Made by a program: the position numbers and the translations under genes. Source: Burkholderiaceae bacterium (GTDB taxonomy: Bacteria; Pseudomonadota; Gammaproteobacteria; Burkholderiales; Burkholderiaceae). Taken from it: a stretch of 10,317 nucleotides of DNA. The notes beneath the pieces are model-generated. The model was given only the letters and a program-made list of their open reading frames with translations. It was not told the origin of the DNA and did not search any database. Below, one piece after another: positions 6,110 through 10,317 of the stretch. Every line of letters begins with the position of its first letter. Position 1 is the first letter of the stretch. The DNA lies in NCBI GenBank assembly GCA_947470165.1, contig CANISN010000040.1, forward strand, positions 1 to 10,317, in the 5' to 3' direction.

Positions 6110-7078
6110 ATGAAAATCTTGTCTAAAATAGCGAGCTTTCTGTCTCTATTCCTTATCTGTGCCTCTATCGCTCATGCTCAGGCTTATCCCAATAAACCGA
6201 TCAAGTTAATTGTGCCATTTCCACCTGGTGGAACAGCCGATATTCTAGGGCGGATGGTTGGAGATAAGCTGTCCGTAGTGACCTCACAATCAGTGATTAT
6301 CGAAAACCGTGCTGGCGCCGCTGGTGGTATTGCCGCGCAATTCGTCGCAAAGTCACCAGCAGATGGATATACATTACTGCTCGGAACTACGGGTACACAA
6401 ACCATGAATCCAGCAATTAATTCTAAATTGCCATATGACCCTTTAAAAGATTTCGCCAGCGTCAGTAATTTTGCAGCATCGCCATTTGTTTTGGTAGTCA
6501 ATCCAAATGTGCCGGCGCAGAACTTAAAAGAACTCATTGATCTAGCAAATAAAAAACCTGGGTCTTTGCGTTACGCCTCCTTTGGCTCTGGAAGCTCTGC
6601 CCATATGACCGGCGAAATGTTCAAGTTACGTGCTGGAGTCGATATCGTCCATATCCCTTACAAAGGAGCTGCTCCGGCATTGATTGATGTCGTTGGCGGT
6701 CACGTTGATATGATGTTTACATTAGCACCTAGCGTAGTACAGCACTTGCGTTCTGGCTCATTACGTGCAATTGCTGTTGCTGCTCCACAAAGAGATCAGG
6801 CAATTTCTGCAGTTCCAACCTTTGCTGAAGCGGGCCTTAGTAATTTTATTTCTGATTCTTGGTATGGTGTATTTGCCCCTGCCGGAACTCCTCAACCTAT
6901 TGTTGCCAAGTTAAATGTAGATATTCAAAGAATATTAGCCATGCCGGATGTGAAGCAAAAATTAGCCAGCGAAGGCGCGATCCCTGTCGGTAATTCACCT
7001 GAGCAATTTACCGAACAAGTACGCAAAGAGCTTGACCATTGGACCAAGATTGCCAAAGAGGCAAAAATTAGTGAGTAA
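6110..7078 (+). CDS. Bug/TctC-family periplasmic solute-binding protein
   Basis: This 322-residue protein belongs to the Bug (TctC) receptors, which are very abundant in Burkholderiales and bind carboxylates or similar small molecules in the periplasm. A signal peptide is clear: MKILSKIASFLSLFLICASIAHA, with cleavage probably after AHA (residue 23) or AHAQA (25). The family start YPNKPIKLIVPFPPGGTADILGR follows at once, and the later segments FVLVVNPNVP, GSGSSAHMTGEMFK, IPYKGAAPALIDVVGGHVDMMF and WYGVFAPAGTP are typical. AAAGGA lies 6 nt before the ATG. The aldehyde dehydrogenase gene starts 18 bp after its stop, so the two are probably co-transcribed and the receptor may capture a precursor of that enzyme's substrate. 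No TctA/TctB membrane partners are in the window. The ligand cannot be read from the sequence. Confidence 0.93.
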   Translation: MKILSKIASFLSLFLICASIAHAQAYPNKPIKLIVPFPPGGTADILGRMVGDKLSVVTSQSVIIENRAGAAGGIAAQFVAKSPADGYTLLLGTTGTQTMNPAINSKLPYDPLKDFASVSNFAASPFVLVVNPNVPAQNLKELIDLANKKPGSLRYASFGSGSSAHMTGEMFKLRAGVDIVHIPYKGAAPALIDVVGGHVDMMFTLAPSVVQHLRSGSLRAIAVAAPQRDQAISAVPTFAEAGLSNFISDSWYGVFAPAGTPQPIVAKLNVDIQRILAMPDVKQKLASEGAIPVGNSPEQFTEQVRKELDHWTKIAKEAKISE

Positions 7079-7096
7079 TTTTATGGTTGCAATCAT

Positions 7097-8560
7097 ATGC
7101 TGATGAGCATAAAGAATCAGTCCCTATTTCGTGAGCAGGGGCTGATCAATGGTACCTGGTGTGGAGCTGACTCTAATCAGATTCTCAATGTACTCAACCC
7201 CGCGTCGGGAGAAGTGCTTGGCACAATCCCAAATATGGGAACTTCGGAAACTAGGCAAGCTATATATGCGGCAAAAAACGCGTGGCATGGATGGCGAGAA
7301 AAAACTGCCCGTGAGCGGGGAATCATTTTACGTCGCTGGCATGAATTAGTACTTGAAAATAAAAATGATCTCGCTACCATTATGACCCTAGAGCAAGGAC
7401 GTCCGTTAAATGATGCTAAAAATGAGATCACTTACGCAGCAAGCTTTATTGATTGGTATGCGGAAGAGGGTAAAAGAATTTATGGAGATGTCATTCCTCA
7501 ACCGCAACGGGATTCCAGAACAATCGTTCTAAAAGAACCCATCGGTGTGTGTGGCGCTATTACTCCGTGGAATATGCCGAGCGCAATGGTCTCAAGAAAG
7601 GTTGCCACTGCCCTAGCTGCTGGATGCACCGTAGTATTAAAGCCTGCAGAACAAACACCGTATTCGGCGATTGCCCTTGCTGTGCTTGCACAGCAAGCGG
7701 GGGTTCCCAACGGCGTATTTAATTTGGTGACTGGTGACCCTCAAGCCATTGGAATGGAGTTAACTACCAATCGAATCGTTCGTAAAATCACGTTTACGGG
7801 CTCGACTGAGGTTGGAAAGATATTGATGCGCCAAAGTAGCGAATCCATTAAAAAACTTTCCTTAGAGCTTGGTGGAAATTCACCATTCATAGTCTTTGAT
7901 GATGCTGATATTAAAAAAGCAGCAAAAGACGCTGTTTCATGTAAGTTTCGTAATTCTGGACAAACTTGTGTTTGTGCTAATCGTATTTATGTACAAGAAT
8001 CTGTTCATGATCAATTTGTGCAGTATTTCTTGGAAGCAGTTCGGGCATTAAAAGTGGGGAATGGCTTTGAGGATGGTGTTACTCAGGGACCGCTGATTGA
8101 TCAGCATGCAGTCGATAAGATGGAGTCCCATGTAAAAGATGCCTTATTTCATGGCGCTCAATTACTTACTGGGGGCAAACGTCATGCCCTAGGCGCAAAT
8201 TTCTATGAACCTACCATCTTATTAAATCTCACTAATAAGATGCGATTGTATTCGGAGGAGACCTTTGGCCCTATAGCAGCAATTGCTAAATTCAGAACCG
8301 AGCAAGAGGTTATTGAAATGGCTAACAATACAGATTACGGTCTTGCTGCTTATGTGCACACAACAAATATCGGACGAATGTTTAGAGTGTCAGAGCTATT
8401 GGAGGTCGGGGTGGTGGGTATCAATAAAGGAGTGTTTGCAACTGAAGTGGCTCCATTTGGAGGCACTAAACAATCCGGGATTGGTACAGAGGGATCTAAG
8501 TATGGCATTGATGAGTATCTTCACCTAAAGCGCCTATCTATTGGAGGGGTCGATGCTTAG
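7097..8560 (+). CDS. NAD(P)-dependent aldehyde dehydrogenase, GabD/succinate-semialdehyde dehydrogenase type
   Basis: The 487-residue cytoplasmic enzyme oxidises an aldehyde to the acid and closely follows E. coli GabD over its whole length. Visible functional residues are N159 in ITPWN, K182 in VVLKPAEQTP, the nucleotide loop FTGSTEVG (233-240), the general base E257 in LELGG, and the nucleophile C291 in GQTCVCANR. EETFGP (387-392) and the C-terminal VAPFGGTKQSG are also conserved. C291-x-C293 matches the cysteine pair known as a redox switch in some semialdehyde dehydrogenases. The likely substrate is succinate semialdehyde or a related short semialdehyde, but the family is broad. The start could be codon 1 or codon 3 (both ATG); no good Shine-Dalgarno is seen, so translation may depend on coupling with the receptor gene 18 bp upstream. 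Repeat C follows. Confidence 0.92.
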   Translation: MLMSIKNQSLFREQGLINGTWCGADSNQILNVLNPASGEVLGTIPNMGTSETRQAIYAAKNAWHGWREKTARERGIILRRWHELVLENKNDLATIMTLEQGRPLNDAKNEITYAASFIDWYAEEGKRIYGDVIPQPQRDSRTIVLKEPIGVCGAITPWNMPSAMVSRKVATALAAGCTVVLKPAEQTPYSAIALAVLAQQAGVPNGVFNLVTGDPQAIGMELTTNRIVRKITFTGSTEVGKILMRQSSESIKKLSLELGGNSPFIVFDDADIKKAAKDAVSCKFRNSGQTCVCANRIYVQESVHDQFVQYFLEAVRALKVGNGFEDGVTQGPLIDQHAVDKMESHVKDALFHGAQLLTGGKRHALGANFYEPTILLNLTNKMRLYSEETFGPIAAIAKFRTEQEVIEMANNTDYGLAAYVHTTNIGRMFRVSELLEVGVVGINKGVFATEVAPFGGTKQSGIGTEGSKYGIDEYLHLKRLSIGGVDA

Positions 8561-8641
8561 TTGTCAATGGCATTGCTCGCCAATTTATTTATTTTTTTAG
8601 CTTGAATTTCTTTTTTTGGTAGTGTCCTCTTGAAAAGCTGT

Positions 8642-8656
8642 ATTGCACAGTTTATT
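8642..8656 (+). repeat. Short motif upstream of repeat C
   Basis: ATTGCACAGTTTATT matches 10025-10039 exactly and 2377-2391 with one difference. It lies 26 bp before repeat C, as the looser copy 5167-5191 lies just before repeat A. It seems to belong to the element end rather than to a gene. Confidence 0.65.
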
Positions 8657-8682
8657 AGATAGCCCTATTTTTTTATTCTGTA

Positions 8683-8773
8683 AGTCATTTAAAAATATAT
8701 GAATTTTCCAGCATTCACGAATTCCTCTTAGGTGAAGGTGGTATGCTCGAATCGTACTGAGCAGGCCAAAAAT
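8683..8773 (+). repeat. Direct repeat C ending in a decayed tRNA-Arg(UCU) 3' half
   Basis: Bases 8724-8768 align with the tRNA-derived parts of repeats A and B but carry many changes: the loop reads CCTCTTA (U33 and A37 lost), the T arm is GTATG-CTCGAAT-CGTAC with one wobble pair, and the acceptor strand is TGAGCAG before G-CCA (8766-8768). The preceding agtcatt, ttccagc and cacgaatt segments are kept. The greater divergence suggests an older copy. It lies between the aldehyde dehydrogenase gene and the Tgl-like gene; the 8561-8682 stretch before it has T-rich runs but no convincing terminator hairpin. Confidence 0.75.
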
Positions 8774-8838
8774 CAAAGGTTCGTGCAGACAAGGTTATCA
8801 AGTGCAATCTTCAGCTGGCGTGATGAGTTACTTTACTA

Positions 8839-10002
8839 ATGCTAGCAAAAGTATTGTTTTCGCACCAAAATAATGAGGCAGAGACGTTTATGGACCACTT
8901 GTATAAAAGTTCTGGTGGATTACAGATTGCCACTGCGCTTAATAAAAAGGATCTGTTTCTTGATCAAGTCAGAACCTGGTGCGATCGGGTTGGCGCTTCT
9001 CCTTATGTTGAAATCAGTCAAGAACATGATGATGGAATCCAGTACATCAGAATCTACGCAAATGATGTCTTGCACAAACTTTGTCAACATGCAGATACTT
9101 CCTGTTTAGCAGTAAGTCTTGGGCTAATTTCTGAGTGGTCAGCGCGAGATTTGACTCTTGAAACTGTTCTTAGCATGGCGGTAAGTCCAGTCATCTTTGA
9201 CTTTTCGAGCTTGAATGATCTCGAATCAAACCTCAGAATGAGGGTAAGTGTAGCGTGCCTCGCCAGAAGGACTGAATTGAACTTTGATACAAGTGGCCTC
9301 TCTAGGCCAGAGGCATATTGGAGTCATGTCGAAGGTAGTGGTTTTATCTTGAAAGAGGGTGCTTCTTTAATTGACGGAATTGAGCGGGCACTATGCCCCG
9401 ATATTTCAGGGGAGCATTTTTCATTTTCTTGTCAAAGAGCTACTGAGTATTTAATGCTACATAGCTTGGCAATTGAATTAAGCGCTACCAATCCAGCCAA
9501 ATTAAAAGAAATAGAACTTCAGTGGAGGAAGAAAGCCTTAATTGCTGATGATTTTTTGAATGCATTTTTATTAGAAATTGGCTCATCTGCGGCCCCATTT
9601 CCAATGCGCTGCTATGTTCCTGGTGATCGAGTCTGGTTCAAAAATCCTGATGATTTCTCATCCAATGTCAAAGGATATGAGGGCTCATGGGTAATTTATA
9701 TGGGTGGCGGTCTATTTACAAATCTTTGGGATAGATCCAGCCCATATACATTAGAGGCTAAGTGCATTGAAATTTATCACTGGCGCCATAGCGTGAGAGA
9801 GGATAAATTAGGCACATTAGAAATTAATGAAGATTTAGTTAAAGAATTAGTGGAGCAAACTCTAAGCTCCCATGTGCAAGTACGGAACTGTATTGATGCG
9901 ATGTTGAGATATCGAGATCCTCAGGGGGTATATGAGGATGGAGGTTGTATAGATATCACTAGAGATACATTTAGGCGAGTATGTCCTGAATGTATTAATT
10001 GA
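8839..10002 (+). CDS. Tgl-like (bacterial transglutaminase-fold) protein lacking catalytic residues, function unknown
   Basis: The 387-residue product has no signal peptide or membrane segment. From about residue 125 to 315 it resembles, as I recall that sequence, the Bacillus Tgl protein-glutamine gamma-glutamyltransferase: LRMRVSVACLARR, EAYWSHVEGSGFILKEG, FSFSCQRATEYLMLHSLA, PGDRVWFKNPDD (261-272) and YEGSWVIYMGGGLF. In Tgl the ECATA motif holds the catalytic Cys116, but here the aligned segment is QRATE, giving R200. The later catalytic Glu of the WRGEN motif aligns with S283. C198 is two residues away. It should therefore not work as a Tgl-type transglutaminase unless residues moved. About 120 N-terminal and 70 C-terminal residues have no recognised relative. 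The ATG at 8839 lacks a clear ribosome binding site; the ATG at 8890 is an alternative start. The gene is alone between repeat C and the remnant at 10024. The gene is certain, the family moderately so. Confidence 0.75.
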   Translation: MLAKVLFSHQNNEAETFMDHLYKSSGGLQIATALNKKDLFLDQVRTWCDRVGASPYVEISQEHDDGIQYIRIYANDVLHKLCQHADTSCLAVSLGLISEWSARDLTLETVLSMAVSPVIFDFSSLNDLESNLRMRVSVACLARRTELNFDTSGLSRPEAYWSHVEGSGFILKEGASLIDGIERALCPDISGEHFSFSCQRATEYLMLHSLAIELSATNPAKLKEIELQWRKKALIADDFLNAFLLEIGSSAAPFPMRCYVPGDRVWFKNPDDFSSNVKGYEGSWVIYMGGGLFTNLWDRSSPYTLEAKCIEIYHWRHSVREDKLGTLEINEDLVKELVEQTLSSHVQVRNCIDAMLRYRDPQGVYEDGGCIDITRDTFRRVCPECIN

Positions 10003-10023
10003 GTTATTTTCCACGATAGACCA

Positions 10024-10052
10024 CATTGCACAGTTTATTCGTAGGTTGCACG
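10024..10052 (+). repeat. Remnant of a fourth tRNA-linked element end
   Basis: CATTGCACAGTTTATTCGT (the element-end motif) runs straight into AGGTTGCACG, which equals the variable loop and T-stem start of repeat A (5247-5256). The segment normally between them and the rest of the tRNA 3' half are missing, as if an internal deletion had joined the two. It lies 22 bp after the Tgl-like gene, where the array pattern predicts a repeat. Confidence 0.5.
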
Positions 10053-10234
10053 CTTAAAGCGCTAAGAATTTCACCTATCTAAACTCATTTAAACGGTAAG
10101 TTTTATTTATGGAAATGTTTTAGGTTGCTGACCGCTAATAGCAATGAAGAATTATTAGAACGAGTTTCCCAACTGGTTATCAGCAATTGCAAAACGGCAG
10201 CAAGTGCTACAGGAGCGCGTAAATTCTTAAACCT

Positions 10235-10317
10235 TCAAAACAAACCCACCACCTTGCCATCGATTAGATCAATCTTGTCGGCCGATGGCACTTTTGGCAG
10301 ACCCGGCATGGTCATGA
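10235..10317 (-). CDS. fhs: Formate-tetrahydrofolate ligase, C-terminal end only
   Basis: Only the last 26 codons and the TGA stop (10235-10237) are in the window. They read MTMPGLPKVPSADKIDLIDG followed by KVVGLF, which is the characteristic C-terminus of formyltetrahydrofolate synthetase (family endings such as MPGLPKxPAA...IVGLF). That enzyme makes 10-formyl-tetrahydrofolate from formate, tetrahydrofolate and ATP in one-carbon metabolism. It converges with the Tgl-like gene. The 232 bp between the two hold the remnant repeat and an open frame without a usable start, and no clear terminator. The call rests on a short but distinctive sequence. Confidence 0.75.
   Translation of the reverse strand, partial: MTMPGLPKVPSADKIDLIDGKVVGLF

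Noticed and set aside
5195..8773. CRISPR array
   Set aside because: Repeats are about 90 bp, imperfect and separated by hundreds to thousands of bases containing genes.
10085..10234. Open plus-strand frame running toward the right edge
   Set aside because: It has no ATG or GTG start with a ribosome binding site, shows no recognisable family, and overlaps the end of the fhs gene on the other strand.

Overview
The window looks like chromosomal DNA of a fairly AT-rich betaproteobacterium, probably a freshwater Polynucleobacter-like Burkholderiales. This is inferred from the gene set (AorAB-type tungsten enzyme, Bug/TctC receptor, GabD-like dehydrogenase, formate-tetrahydrofolate ligase end) and from base composition; no marker gene is present to prove it. 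Genes are ordinary bacterial ones with mostly clear Shine-Dalgarno sites.

Left part, minus strand (1-3369): a LysR-type regulator is followed by a 16-cysteine polyferredoxin (AorA-like) and a tungsten aldehyde:ferredoxin oxidoreductase (AorB-like), whose last part runs off the left edge. The two enzyme genes are 20 bp apart and form one operon. The leader before it carries a perfect 14-bp inverted repeat and a 9-bp triple tandem repeat. The LysR protein is the obvious candidate regulator. Divergent from it, after a 393-bp AT-rich spacer, lies a TerC-family membrane protein fused in frame to a universal-stress-protein (USP) domain. A strong internal ribosome binding site just before the USP part suggests a fusion of two former genes, and possibly two products. 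A strong intrinsic terminator closes this unit.

Right part, plus strand (5195-10052): three direct repeats of about 85 bp each end in the 3' half of a tRNA-Arg(UCU) gene, from the anticodon loop through CCA; the 5' half of the tRNA is absent in all three. They separate small units: a single PAS/LOV-like protein; a Bug-type periplasmic receptor plus a GabD-like semialdehyde dehydrogenase; and a 387-residue protein that resembles Tgl transglutaminases but lacks the catalytic residues. All cargo genes read in the same direction as the tRNA fragments. A fourth, badly decayed remnant follows the last gene. The layout resembles repeated insertion of small elements at a tRNA 3' end, or a cassette array with tRNA-derived attachment sites; no integrase gene is in the window. 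This is the most unusual aspect of the region.

Right edge: the last 83 bases hold the C-terminus of a minus-strand gene, most likely formate-tetrahydrofolate ligase (fhs), a housekeeping gene that may mark the border of the variable region. Functionally, the window has two unrelated aldehyde-oxidising systems (tungsten AOR and an NAD(P)-dependent dehydrogenase), a metal or stress membrane protein, and small sensory or unknown cargo.
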